A stretch of DNA of 64,000 nucleotides from CAVTOA01 sp963736285 (GTDB lineage: Bacteria > Actinomycetota > Actinomycetes > Mycobacteriales > QHCE01), in NCBI GenBank assembly GCA_963736285.1, contig CAVTOA010000003.1:310001-374000 (forward strand), written 5' to 3'. How positions within the stretch are numbered: position 1 is the stretch's first letter; every line of letters begins with the position of its first letter. This document shows, piece after piece, positions 1 through 8,499 of this stretch. The notes below the pieces were generated by a model, which saw only the letters and a program-made list of their open reading frames with translations, made no database searches and was not told the origin of the DNA. The position numbers and the translations under genes are program-made.

Positions 1-708
1 AGGCTCGCACAATGACGTTCGGGTGGTGGAGCCCGCGGATAGCGTGACATCGATCTCCGCCGCCCGGACCGCGTTGACAACGCGCGAAGTGGTGTCCGAC
101 GCCACCCAGACTGTCAGCGACCATTCGCCTGTGTCGGAAAGACCCGAATGAGGCGAGGTCACGTCTTGCACGGTGGCGCTCTGCAGTACTCGCTCTGTCT
201 GGCCTGCCCTGTTGTCTCGAGGGCTGGCAAAAACATCGACACGCCGGCCCCGGGTGACAGAAGGCGGAAGGTGGTGCGATGCCACCGGAATGCTCACCAA
301 GGCACCACAGGCCGCGACACGCAATGCACCACGAGGGATGAGCTCATGCGCTGACACATCTCTCACCAGTGTCTTTCCGGTCACAACTTGTGTGTCGGCG
401 AAATATTGCGCTGAGCCCCTGGGTAGCCGCACGCTTACTCGTTCAATATCTGCGGCAGTCAGCGTTGCGCCCGCAGCAGTGTCGTGCCGTACTGCCCACA
501 CAAGCGTCGAGTGGTCGGCGGACGCAACAACACGTGCACCGAGAGCGACCGAGACGAGCAACAGAAGGACACCACACACAAGACGAATGTTGAGCCATGT
601 GGGCATCCGAGTACGGGTGGCGCTAGGAGAGGCGAAGTGCCCCTCACCCGCCGCACGTAACGGACCCTCCGTTGCTTTGATCGCAGAGGGCGACGACACC
701 TGACTCAT
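1..708 (-). CDS. SAF-domain membrane protein, CpaB/RcpC-like (3' end outside window)
   Basis: The frame is open from an ATG at 708 down to the window edge (236 codons, no stop), so the C-terminus is missing. After about 33 polar residues there is one hydrophobic segment (about residues 38-60, rich in Leu and Val). An extracytoplasmic region follows that reads as a SAF domain: a TAAGATLTAADIERVSVRLP stretch, then a VVTGK segment and a hydrophobic repeat before a GRRVDVFA motif. This pattern is typical of CpaB/RcpC pilus-assembly proteins and of the many actinobacterial SAF proteins of unknown role. It faces away from the HTH gene at 1030. The family assignment comes from the pattern; a role in pilus assembly is only inferred, because no tad genes are in view. 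Confidence 0.7.
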   Translation of the reverse strand, partial: MSQVSSPSAIKATEGPLRAAGEGHFASPSATRTRMPTWLNIRLVCGVLLLLVSVALGARVVASADHSTLVWAVRHDTAAGATLTAADIERVSVRLPRGSAQYFADTQVVTGKTLVRDVSAHELIPRGALRVAACGALVSIPVASHHLPPSVTRGRRVDVFASPRDNRAGQTERVLQSATVQDVTSPHSGLSDTGEWSLTVWVASDTTSRVVNAVRAAEIDVTLSAGSTTRTSLCEP

Positions 709-1029
709 CGAAATACCTCTCCACACATACTGATTTGCGAGAAAACCTCGGCCATCCTGCACCATCACGACCAAAGCATCGAAAGTTTTCCACAAGAAGG
801 ATGGAAATCGCTTCCCCTGTGGACAGAGGAACCAGAGTCGGCGTAAGTGGCAAAATAAGGCAGTGCGCGGGGCAGGTTCCCCAACGCACTGACTAACCGC
901 CGTTGCCGGTGGAGCGTTACGGCGCTCCTTCACCCGGACCAACCAGAACCGCACGGCTACACCAGTGATCATCAGGGAACAAACTGCTGTCTCTGATCAA
1001 GCACGGAAGAACAGAAAGCAGAGCCACCC
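709..1029. other. Divergent intergenic region with a small hairpin
   Basis: This 321-bp stretch separates the leftward SAF gene from the rightward HTH gene and must hold both promoters. No coding frame looks real. A perfect 6-bp inverted repeat, GGAGCG/CGCTCC with a 6-nt loop, lies at 911-928. Two TGATCA palindromes flank 967-1000. Neither has a clear function and I could not fix a -35/-10 pair. Confidence 0.35.
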
Positions 1030-1269
1030 ATGAGTTCCGACCGATTCCTTCAACTCGCCGAGGTAGCCGAAGTGCTCAATATCAGCGCCTCACAGACCTA
1101 TGCATTGGTTCGTTCGGGAGAGCTACCGGCCATCAAGATCGGCGGGCGTGGCCAGTGGCGAGTCGAGCGAGACGAGTTAGAGAAATACATCAAGCGGATG
1201 TACACGGAGACGCAGAAATTTGTTCGCTCTCACCCGCTCGAACGGGACGAGGCATTTTCTAGCGACTAG
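1030..1269 (+). CDS. BldC/excisionase-type helix-turn-helix DNA-binding protein
   Basis: This is a 79-aa protein. Residues 6-55 form a MerR/excisionase-type winged helix: EVAEVLNISASQTYALVRSG followed by LPAIKIGGRGQWRVERDELEKYI. Small standalone proteins of this kind are common in actinobacteria, where BldC is the best-known member, and bind DNA without a ligand domain. The ATG at 1030 follows a weak purine-rich stretch. The gene is transcribed away from the SAF gene and converges on the unknown gene that ends at 1273, only 3 bp away. A role in controlling the neighbouring envelope genes is an inference from position. Confidence 0.85.
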   Translation: MSSDRFLQLAEVAEVLNISASQTYALVRSGELPAIKIGGRGQWRVERDELEKYIKRMYTETQKFVRSHPLERDEAFSSD

Positions 1270-1272
1270 CGC

Positions 1273-1938
1273 TCAATACATGCGCCGCTCTTCAAGCGAA
1301 CGCACGAGTTCAACCGCGGTAAGCGGAACATCGCACACCGCGGTCACCGCATGCCTGCGCCGAGGCTCACCTGTCGGGTGTGTGGCGATTTCCACGAAAT
1401 CTTTGCCAACTCGGTCGATTGTGCCAGACAACTGTTCGCTGCCCGTGAGGGAAAACACCAGCGGCACCCGACTTCGAGCCGCCTTCCTCAATAAAAACCT
1501 CATGTCCAGTTTGGACGCAACGACACCTTCCCCATTGGGCACAGTGGAATGCGCGCCCATTCCACTGATCAAACCGATCTTCCCGATTGGAATAAGGGTG
1601 TGCCTGACAGCACTTTGCATACAGGACGTGGCATCACCCGGCGTACTTTCCCCCAGCAATAACCAGTCTGGGCCCACGTCAGACACCTGACCGCACACCC
1701 TGCCAGCGGTAGGCACGAGCACTGTTATGCGATTTCCCTTGGAAGCATGTAAGCGGTCAATCAGCCGCAACCGCGCGTTTTCCAGACGGGTGCGATCCGC
1801 AATCTCCGCTGCGAGCTCAGCGGCTTCAGCCTCGCCAACTTCGGTTTCGAGATCCAAGAAGAGCCGCTCCCATCTGTCGACAAAACGTGCTAATCCGGCG
1901 GCGTTGTCTTTGAGGTTGTCACTGAAGTTCACGGTCAA
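1273..1938 (-). CDS. Conserved actinobacterial protein of unknown function
   Basis: About 221 aa, soluble, with no signal peptide or clear membrane segment. The N-terminal 60 residues are helical and acidic (LETEVGEAEAAELAAEIADR). The rest looks like two small beta-rich repeats, each with a pattern of the type GRVCGQVSDVGPDWLLLGE and LSGTIDRVGKDFVEI, resembling an SH3-like barrel used twice. Proteins of this kind occur in actinobacterial genomes and are sometimes labelled Fis-family regulators, without any visible Fis domain here. The start shown is a TTG at 1938; no in-frame ATG was found just upstream, so the start is uncertain. The LysM gene diverges on the other side. Confidence 0.65.
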   Translation of the reverse strand: MTVNFSDNLKDNAAGLARFVDRWERLFLDLETEVGEAEAAELAAEIADRTRLENARLRLIDRLHASKGNRITVLVPTAGRVCGQVSDVGPDWLLLGESTPGDATSCMQSAVRHTLIPIGKIGLISGMGAHSTVPNGEGVVASKLDMRFLLRKAARSRVPLVFSLTGSEQLSGTIDRVGKDFVEIATHPTGEPRRRHAVTAVCDVPLTAVELVRSLEERRMY

Positions 1939-2028
1939 GACTGTGCCAGTGGATCGCCGGCAGCATGTCGTCGGCCATCTTTTCGGACGCTCCTTCTAGC
2001 AAACAAAGCCTTACTAAGGCTTACGGTA

Positions 2029-2057
2029 TTGACTGCACTCGAAATAATCTGTATGAA
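2029..2057 (+). promoter_or_regulatory. Sigma-A-type promoter for the LysM gene
   Basis: TTGACT at 2029-2034 and TATGAA at 2052-2057 are separated by exactly 17 bp. They stand 30 bp before the GTG start at 2087, which has an AAAGGAA ribosome site about 6 bp upstream. This is the clearest -35/-10 pair seen in the window; activity is inferred from sequence only. Confidence 0.6.
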
Positions 2058-2086
2058 GGCAAACGAACGCAAACGAAAGGAAAAAC

Positions 2087-2779
2087 GTGCGAGTGCTGCG
2101 CCCAACGGCAACGCTGGCTTTGCTAATGGCAACCTCAGTGCTCCTGCTGCAATTGCGCCCCAGCTCTATTCGCATGGGAGCGCGGCTTCCAGAACTGTTG
2201 GACCATGCTCCAACTGATTCTCATGCGGTAGACCAGCTCGGGCTGCTGCTAGCAACACTCGGCAGCTGGCTCGCGTTGGGATGGCTTGGTCTCGGTGTCA
2301 CCCTGGTTTTCGCATCAAGGCTCCCCGGCGCCATGGGAAGGGTTGCGCGTCGCACCGCCCGGGCTCTGCTTCCTCATGCCATTCGCAGTGCGATCGCAGC
2401 TGTTTTAAGCATGAGCGTCATCGCGGGCTCAACGTCACAAGCATGGGCCGCCGAAGGCGCGGGCCCTCACAGCGACCCCTCCAGCGTCGCAGTGGTGCCC
2501 TTCGATTTGGACTGGCCAATGTCGCCCTCAGTCGACACCACATCGAAGACGCCAACAGACGGTAGATCGCCAGCCTCAGTACTCGCCGACGACGTCGTGG
2601 TGAGGCGCGGAGACACCCTGTGGCGTATCGCCGCAGAGCATCTACCCCCCGACGCAACCAGCCCCACCATCGCCGAAGCCTGGCCTCTGTGGTGGCGCGC
2701 CAATTATTCGACTATCGGCGATGACCCCTCCTATTTGGAACCGGGTCAACGTCTCAAGAATCCCAGGTCAGTGTCGTAA
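2087..2779 (+). CDS. LysM-domain membrane protein
   Basis: A 230-aa protein starting at GTG 2087, preceded by AAAGGAA. Hydrophobic segments lie at about residues 5-22, 50-75 and 100-122; the last ends with SQAWAAEG, which looks like a signal-peptidase site. The C-terminal 60 residues form a LysM-type domain: DDVVVRRGDTLWRIAAEHL, then WWRANYSTIGDDPSYLEPGQRL (read in two parts). LysM domains bind peptidoglycan. Actinobacteria often carry a LysM protein of this membrane-plus-LysM form beside SAF and HTH genes, and the present neighbours agree with that. It precedes the Rv3235-like gene by 37 bp and may be co-transcribed with it. The function in the envelope is inferred. Confidence 0.8.
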   Translation: MRVLRPTATLALLMATSVLLLQLRPSSIRMGARLPELLDHAPTDSHAVDQLGLLLATLGSWLALGWLGLGVTLVFASRLPGAMGRVARRTARALLPHAIRSAIAAVLSMSVIAGSTSQAWAAEGAGPHSDPSSVAVVPFDLDWPMSPSVDTTSKTPTDGRSPASVLADDVVVRRGDTLWRIAAEHLPPDATSPTIAEAWPLWWRANYSTIGDDPSYLEPGQRLKNPRSVS

Positions 2780-2816
2780 GCGTTTGTCTTTCCTTCACCC
2801 CCATTAACCATCTACT

Positions 2817-3476
2817 TTGGAGCCTTTCGTGTCTCTAGCTTCGGTTGCGTCACCATCACTCGACAATCCGCTAGACAGCTCAGCCCTCGGTGAGCTGGCA
2901 GCGCCATCCGGGGGCGCAAGCCGACTAACCGCGCTGCGCCATCTGCGAACCGCTCCAGCGCTAGAGCCCCCGTGTGAAGATGAGCTCATACCCACGTCGC
3001 CACGCTCCCCCGGGCTGCGCCTGATCGTTGGTGGCCAAATCACCGAGTTGCCACCACTTGAACTCGCGGAATATCAGCCCGACGACACGGAAACGCCCCC
3101 CGATAACGGATTCGGTTACAGCTTTGCCCGCCAAACAACCGCCAGCAGCGCTCTACCCGACGCCAAAAGACATGTGCTTCGGCTTACTCAGGGCCTGTTG
3201 GAGGCACTCGCCGGAGTTCGACCCTTGCAGCAATTGAGCAGCCTTCTACACGAGTCTGTCTACTTTGACCTATGTGGACGTAGGACACCGCAATCACGGC
3301 CAAGAATTGGCACCGTAAGTACCGCACATGTGCGCCACGCGCGCATCACCGAACCCGCCGACGGCGTGGTGGAAGCCAGCGTCGTCGCGATGGAACGAGG
3401 GTATGCCTACGCGATCGCTGTGCGCCTGGAAGGACTAGACGGACGCTGGCAGTGCACTCACTTCGAAATTATCTGA
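2817..3476 (+). CDS. Rv3235-like protein (DUF6459 family, probable)
   Basis: About 219 aa. The first 120 residues are rich in Pro, Ala and Ser with no evident fold. The last 95 residues are the conserved part: LTQGLLEALAGVRPLQQLSS, then a paired-strand region ending in AIAVRLEGLDGRWQCTHFEII. Ending on an ..RWQCTxFE.. strand is characteristic of the small actinobacterial family containing M. tuberculosis Rv3235, a gene close to secA1 there, as here. Its function is unknown. The start is TTG 2817 or GTG 2829; no ATG is available nearby. It converges on secA, with 4 bp between the stops. Confidence 0.7.
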   Translation: MEPFVSLASVASPSLDNPLDSSALGELAAPSGGASRLTALRHLRTAPALEPPCEDELIPTSPRSPGLRLIVGGQITELPPLELAEYQPDDTETPPDNGFGYSFARQTTASSALPDAKRHVLRLTQGLLEALAGVRPLQQLSSLLHESVYFDLCGRRTPQSRPRIGTVSTAHVRHARITEPADGVVEASVVAMERGYAYAIAVRLEGLDGRWQCTHFEII

Positions 3477-3480
3477 CGTG

Positions 3481-6311
3481 TTAGACCGCAGTGGGCGCAC
3501 CGTGGCACTTCTTGTACTTCTTCCCGGAACCACATGGACAAGGCGCGTTGCGGGACGGCCCATGACCGACTTTCTGTCCGCTGTCCGGAATCTTCTCCCC
3601 GGCAGCAAGTGCCGACGAAGGACCACTCGCAACACTGACAGCGGCCAGGCCGTCATTCTCATCGCCGTCGATGGTGGGCGCGGAGTAACGCAAATGCCGC
3701 GGTCGTGATGCACCACCAAGCCCCTTGGCATGTACCTCCACTTTCGGCTCAGCCTCAGGCTCGGAGGGCTCCTCGTCCAGCTCACCGCCTGCTTGCGTGC
3801 CTGTTTCGTCGCCGCTCTGCTCCACATCGACGTCCAGATGGAAGAGGTAACCTACGGTCTCTTCTTTGATCGACTCCATCATGGCCGCGAAGAGATCGAA
3901 TCCTTCTCGCTGATATTCGACCAACGGATCGCGCTGCGCATAGGCGCGCAGTCCTATGCCCTCTTGCAGATAGTCCATCTCATATAGGTGCTCGCGCCAT
4001 TTGCGGTCCAGCACAGTGAGCACAACGTTGCGTTCAAGCTCCCGGAGCGTATCGGCTCCAAGCTCTTCTTCCCGCCGGTCGTATGCCGCTTGCGCATCCT
4101 CTTTGAGCGTACCAACAAGAAAGTCTGGGTCGAGGGAGTCCTAGCCACCAGCCTCTTCGATGATCTCGTCGATCAGAACGAAATGGGGTACAGCAGTTTG
4201 AGATCCGTCCAGAGCTGCTCAAGATCCCAGTCTTCGGCGTATCCCTCGGCGGTCGCCGCCTAGCACGCGCTCGGCGATGACATCATCGATCATGCCGCGA
4301 ACTTGATCGGCGATATCCGCGCCTTCGAGCACTTCTTTCCGCTCGGCGTAAATAACTTGCCGCTGCTTGTTGAGCACCTCGTCGTATTTCAGGACATTCT
4401 TACGAATCTCCGCGTTCTGCTGCTCCAGTTGTGTTTGCGCACCTTGGATCTGGCGACTGACCAATTTAGACTCGATAGGCACATCTTCTGGCACCCGCAA
4501 TCCGTTCATCACCATCTCTACCGCGGCAGAATTAAACCGCCGCATCAACTCATCTTGCAGCGAGAGGTAAAAGCGCGACTCTCCTGGATCTCCCTGTCGC
4601 CCGGACCGACCCCGCAACTGATTGTCGATACGCCGCGAATCGTGACGCTCGGTCCCAAGCACGTATAGTCCGCCCGCTTCAGCCGACTTGATCGGCCTCG
4701 TCAGCGCAACTCTTCTCCCACCGCTCCAGTGTGGATTCCCAGGCCTGTTCGTATACCTCAGGGTCTTCGTCACGACATATGCCTTGTTGGCGAGCTCCGC
4801 CGCCGCCAAGTACTCCGGGTTGCCACCAAGCAGGATGTCAGTTCCACGACCGGCCATATTGGTCGCAACAGTGACAGCGACTCAGCCGACCCGCCTGAGC
4901 GATGATCTCAGCCTCTTTGGCGTGGAATTTAGCGTTAAGAACCTCGTGCCGAACACCGCGGCGAACAGCATGTCCGAGAGGAACTCCGAGCTCTCCACGC
5001 TCACCGTCCCCACCAAAACCGGCTGTCCAAGCTCATTTCGCTCGACAATGTCTTCGACAACGGCGGTGAACTTTGCCTCTTCCGTCTTATAGATAACGTC
5101 GGACGATCCTTCCGCACCATCGGCCGGTGGGTAGGGATCGGTACTACACCCATCTCATAAGTCTTCTGGAACTCGGCTCGCCTCGGTCAGAGGCGGTACC
5201 GGTCATTCCAGCAAGCTTGTCGTACATCCGGAAGTAGTTTTGCAGCGTGATCGTGGCGAGCGTCTGGTTTTCTTCCTTGATCTGTACGCCCTCTTTGGCC
5301 TCGATCGCCTGGTGCATGCCCTCGTTGTAACGCCGCCCATGGAGTACTCGACCGGTGAATTCATCGACGATGAGCACCTCACCATCAGAGACGATGTAGT
5401 CACGGTCGCGCTTGTAGAGCTCCTGTGCTTTAAGCGCGTTGTTCAAGTAGCTGACCAACGGGGTATTAGCCGCCTCGTACAGATTGTCGATGCCGAGCTG
5501 ATCCTCCACTTTGGTCACGCCGGACTCTCCGATCCCCACCGTGCGCTTGGACTCATCGACCTCGTAGTCAGTATCCCGCTTAAGTCGGGGGATGATGCGG
5601 GAGAACTCTTGATACCAGCGAGCCGACTGCTCTACCGGACCAGAAATAATCAGCGGGGTACGGGCCTCGTCAATCAGGATGGAGTCGACCTCATCGACGA
5701 TGGCAAAAAATGCCCACGCTGCACAACTCATCTTCGGTCGCACGCCATGTTGTCGCGCAGATAGTCGAAACCAAACTCGTTATTGGTGCCGTAAGTGATG
5801 TCACGCGCGTACTGGTCGCGGCGGTGATCTGGCCGCTCATTGGCAAGGATGACACCCAACATCTAGACCCAAAAAGCGATGGACTCGCCCCATCCACTCC
5901 GAGTCACGCTGAGCCAGATAGTCGTTAACCGTCATGATGTGAACACCTTTGCCAGCTAACGCGTTCAGATATGCGGCCGGCACCGAGGTGAGGGTTTTAC
6001 CTTCACCGGTTCTCATCTCCGCGATATTGCCGAAATGTAACGCGGCAGCGCCCATGAGCTGGACATCGAAATGGCGCTGGCCAAGCACGCGGCGTCGCAG
6101 CCTCCCGCGCGGTCGCGAAATGCTTCTGGGAGCAGATCGTCAAGCGACTCACCATCGGCATAACGCTCCTTGTATTATCGGTTAGTTCTTGTAGTTCCGC
6201 ATCCGTGAGCTCGGTGTAGTCGTCTTCGATGGAGTCGACCGCATCAGCGATGCCCTTCAAGCGGCGAATAGTACGGCCTTCGCCGACGCGAAGAAGCCTT
6301 TCCAAAATCAC
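3481..6311 (-). CDS. secA: Preprotein translocase ATPase SecA (split by many frameshifts)
   Basis: SecA drives proteins through SecYEG. It is readable from GTG 6311 (ILERLLRVGEGRTIRRLKG) to the C-terminal SEC-C zinc motif CPCGSGKKYKKCHG near 3500. Also visible are RTGEGKTL (Walker A), DEVDSILIDEARTPLIISG, MAGRGTDILLGG, GRSGRQGDPGESRFYLS and VLDRKWREHLYEMDYL. No single frame covers it: I see at least a dozen single-base or few-base shifts, near 6170, 6119, 6090, 5856, 5740, 5707, 5180, 5103, 4965, 4883, 4780/4690 (a compensating pair), 4258 and 4150-4195. The peptide between shifts stays fully SecA-like and many shifts are one base in a short run (for example GGG or TTTTTT). That pattern fits sequencing error better than decay. 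The gene follows hpf, as in other actinobacteria. Confidence 0.9.
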
Positions 6312-6440
6312 GACTGCGTCCTCACTTCATTAGTATTGCGCTCTGCCCAGCCAGCTCCCCATGGTATTAGGCGTTACTGAATTCGCTCATCCTGCGGGGT
6401 ACCTGCCGAACCGTGACAATCATGACAGGACGCATCAGGT

Positions 6441-6486
6441 ATATGCGTGGAGGCGTAGGAGAAACCTCCTACGCCTCCACGCATAT
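6441..6486 (-). terminator. Perfect 21-bp hairpin between hpf and secA
   Basis: The arms at 6441-6461 and 6466-6486 are exact reverse complements, with a 4-nt loop. The hairpin sits 46 bp past the hpf stop and 130 bp before the secA start, on the transcribed strand of both. There is no U-run, so it is either a factor-dependent or intrinsic-without-U terminator, or an RNA processing/stability element in an hpf-secA transcript. Confidence 0.65.
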
Positions 6487-6531
6487 GGGCAGAGCAGAGC
6501 AACGGTCGACTACACAAAACCCAAGGCCTGC

Positions 6532-7299
6532 TCAAGCCGCAAGGCTAATAACTCCATAGTCGTAGCCGTGCCGTCGATAGACCACGCTGGGGCGGCCCGT
6601 ATCTACGTCGCTAAAGAGATAAAAATCGTGCCCCACAAGCTCCATCTCAAACAGCGCTTGATCGACAGTCATGGGTTTAGCACTGTGCTCTTTTTCTCGC
6701 ACCACACGCCCAGGAACGTAGTCGTCTGCTGAGTCTTGGGTCTCCAGAAGGTCGGTTGACTGGCCGGCATGGGATGACGACGCGCCAGAACCATCAGTGA
6801 ACGATGAAGGTGGTGCGGCAAGCCAGTCCGAGAGCTGCGCTGTCGCGGCAGCTACCGATACAGGCGTCCTCCGTCCATGATGGACGCGCCGCCGATCCGC
6901 AGCACGACGCAAACGGTTTTCTAGTTTCTTTACCGCAATATCGAGAGCGGAGTAGAAATCCTTAGCGCATGCCTCGCTGCGAATCACTGGACCGCGAGAT
7001 CGACACGTCAATTCGACTCGCTGACATGACTGAGACTGCCGAGGATTGCGCTCATGGATGAGTTCAACATCGATACGAATGAGTTTGCCGTCATAACGGG
7101 AAAGCCGCGAAAGCTTTTCGGCCACATGCTGCCGATAGTGCTCCGGAACTTCCACATTTCGGCCCTCTACCACCACTTCGACTTCTGGTGTGGCGTGATC
7201 ACTTGAGATCGGGGCGCTGTCCTCTATAGCAATATTGTTTGGCACATTGGTTGGCATAGCAGTGGCTGTGCTTGCTGCATTGTCCACGTGTACCTCCAC
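6532..7299 (-). CDS. hpf: Ribosome hibernation-promoting factor, long form
   Basis: A 255-aa protein of the two-domain (long) HPF type that dimerises 70S ribosomes into inactive 100S particles. The S30AE/YfiA domain is at about residues 38-145 (VEVVVEGRNVEVPEHYRQHV, then RIDVELIHERNP and VKKLENRLRRAADRR). A poorly conserved linker of about 50 residues follows, then the C-terminal dimerisation domain (REKEHSAKPMTVDQALFEME, then GHDFYLFSDVDTGRPSVVYR). The frame is intact although both neighbours in the conserved block show or adjoin frameshifts. The start is taken at GTG 7299; GTG 7287 is an alternative. It lies between comF and secA as usual. Confidence 0.93.
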   Translation of the reverse strand: MEVHVDNAASTATAMPTNVPNNIAIEDSAPISSDHATPEVEVVVEGRNVEVPEHYRQHVAEKLSRLSRYDGKLIRIDVELIHERNPRQSQSCQRVELTCRSRGPVIRSEACAKDFYSALDIAVKKLENRLRRAADRRRVHHGRRTPVSVAAATAQLSDWLAAPPSSFTDGSGASSSHAGQSTDLLETQDSADDYVPGRVVREKEHSAKPMTVDQALFEMELVGHDFYLFSDVDTGRPSVVYRRHGYDYGVISLAA

Positions 7300-7596
7300 G
7301 CAATTCGCAATGGTGTCAACCGGGATTGGGGTTTACCGGCGACTACTTGGCTCCGCCGACGCCTACCAAACACAAAGCGCCCACGGCAATCGAATTACGA
7401 CCACCCCCACTTGCGATCGAGGATTGAACTAGCGGCATCTACAACCGTCACTTTTAGTGTGGATGCAACGCTGTAAAACCGACGCTAACGCTTCGCGCGC
7501 GCCCAGTCACCCCTTGTCGGCAAATCCGTCCTATTTCCTTGCCGTATCTCAACATCTGGTCGGAACTCTTGACGAGAACTACAGAAGAAAGAACGG
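7300..7596. other. Intergenic region between comF and hpf
   Basis: Almost 300 bp with no credible frame or strong hairpin. It should hold the hpf promoter (reading leftward), but I could not fix its elements. Confidence 0.3.
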
Positions 7597-8376
7597 CTAC
7601 TCCCTGAGCGGAGCCGCAAGAGTTACCGCACCCGATACCTCGATCTCCACCGTTCGTAACAACAACGTGGCCTCAGAAAGCGTTGCTCCGCTCGCCACAA
7701 CATCATCGAGCAACACGAAAGAAGGCTTACCGCCGCTCGTTTCATCGCCTTGCCCACACCACGGTGATCGCCATCCGGGGCTCGCGCCTCCCCTGTGCCG
7801 CAGCACAAACGCCCCACTGATATTTGCCCTCCGTTTCGCTGCCGACAGACCCACTGAATCTGGCCTGCCATCACGTGCGCGTAGCGGGCACCACAGACGT
7901 AGGCGCATGCCGCCCATTCTGAGACGATGAATAGCGTGCCACGCAATCCGCAACACGTGATCGCCAGCGCGACGGCGCCGTGCTGATCCGCTCGCCGGGA
8001 TTGGAACAATCACCAAGGGTGTCGCAAGCCACGGTGCACACGTCGCTCGGGCAATCAAAATAGCCTCCGCTAGCACCCGGCCAAACAATGGTGCGAGTCG
8101 ATGCGCTTGGTGCTCCTTATATGCCAATAACGCGGATCGAACTGCTCCGTAATATCTAAGCGCAGCCATCGCTGGCGGGCCGCCATTCGCACCGAAATGA
8201 GCGGCCCGCACTAAGAAAGGCGCCACCCGAACCTGACCCAAACACCTCTCACATAGCCCCACTCCGGAGACTGGCGTGGCCCGGTAGCCCTCCGCGAGAT
8301 ATGCGCATCCAAAGCAAGCACGCGGATACAACAAATCCAGCAGCGACTGAATCCCAGCAGACAGCAACCCATTCAC
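7597..8376 (-). CDS. comF: ComF family amidophosphoribosyltransferase-like protein
   Basis: A 259-aa protein. The N-terminus carries the four-cysteine zinc ribbon of ComF: ACFGC at about residues 20-24 and LCERC at about 41-45. The C-terminus has the PRPP-binding loop FVLLDDVVASGATLSEA (about 222-238). Between them is ALRYYGAVRSALLAYKEH, the conserved core of the family. ComF proteins contribute to natural transformation in competent species; in actinobacteria the role is unsettled. Its position upstream of hpf-secA is conserved. The loop before the PRPP motif is longer than usual (GGASPGWRSPWCGQGDETSG). Confidence 0.88.
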   Translation of the reverse strand: MNGLLSAGIQSLLDLLYPRACFGCAYLAEGYRATPVSGVGLCERCLGQVRVAPFLVRAAHFGANGGPPAMAALRYYGAVRSALLAYKEHQAHRLAPLFGRVLAEAILIARATCAPWLATPLVIVPIPASGSARRRRAGDHVLRIAWHAIHRLRMGGMRLRLWCPLRARDGRPDSVGLSAAKRRANISGAFVLRHRGGASPGWRSPWCGQGDETSGGKPSFVLLDDVVASGATLSEATLLLRTVEIEVSGAVTLAAPLRE

Positions 8377-8427
8377 CCGTTTAGCGTTCCGTTGATATCT
8401 CTATGCCGCTAGTGGCGCGGATAAAAC

Positions 8428-8436
8428 TGTGGATAA
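8428..8436 (-). promoter_or_regulatory. DnaA-box-like 9-mer between comF and mtrB
   Basis: On the minus strand the sequence is TTATCCACA, the full consensus. It stands alone in the 123-bp gap where lpqB would normally be. A single match is weak evidence for DnaA binding. Confidence 0.25.
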
Positions 8437-8499
8437 CTCAATTCTCGGATAAAAGCATCGGCGATCAACAAGTAACCGCAGCGCGGCCCTTCTGCCTCA

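Noticed and set aside
173..703. A 176-codon plus-strand frame at the left edge
   Set aside because: The minus strand holds a clear SAF-domain protein in the same place; the plus frame has no domain and unnatural composition.
3481..6311. Calling each secA fragment a separate gene
   Set aside because: The fragments join in order into one SecA with all motifs, so they are one locus.
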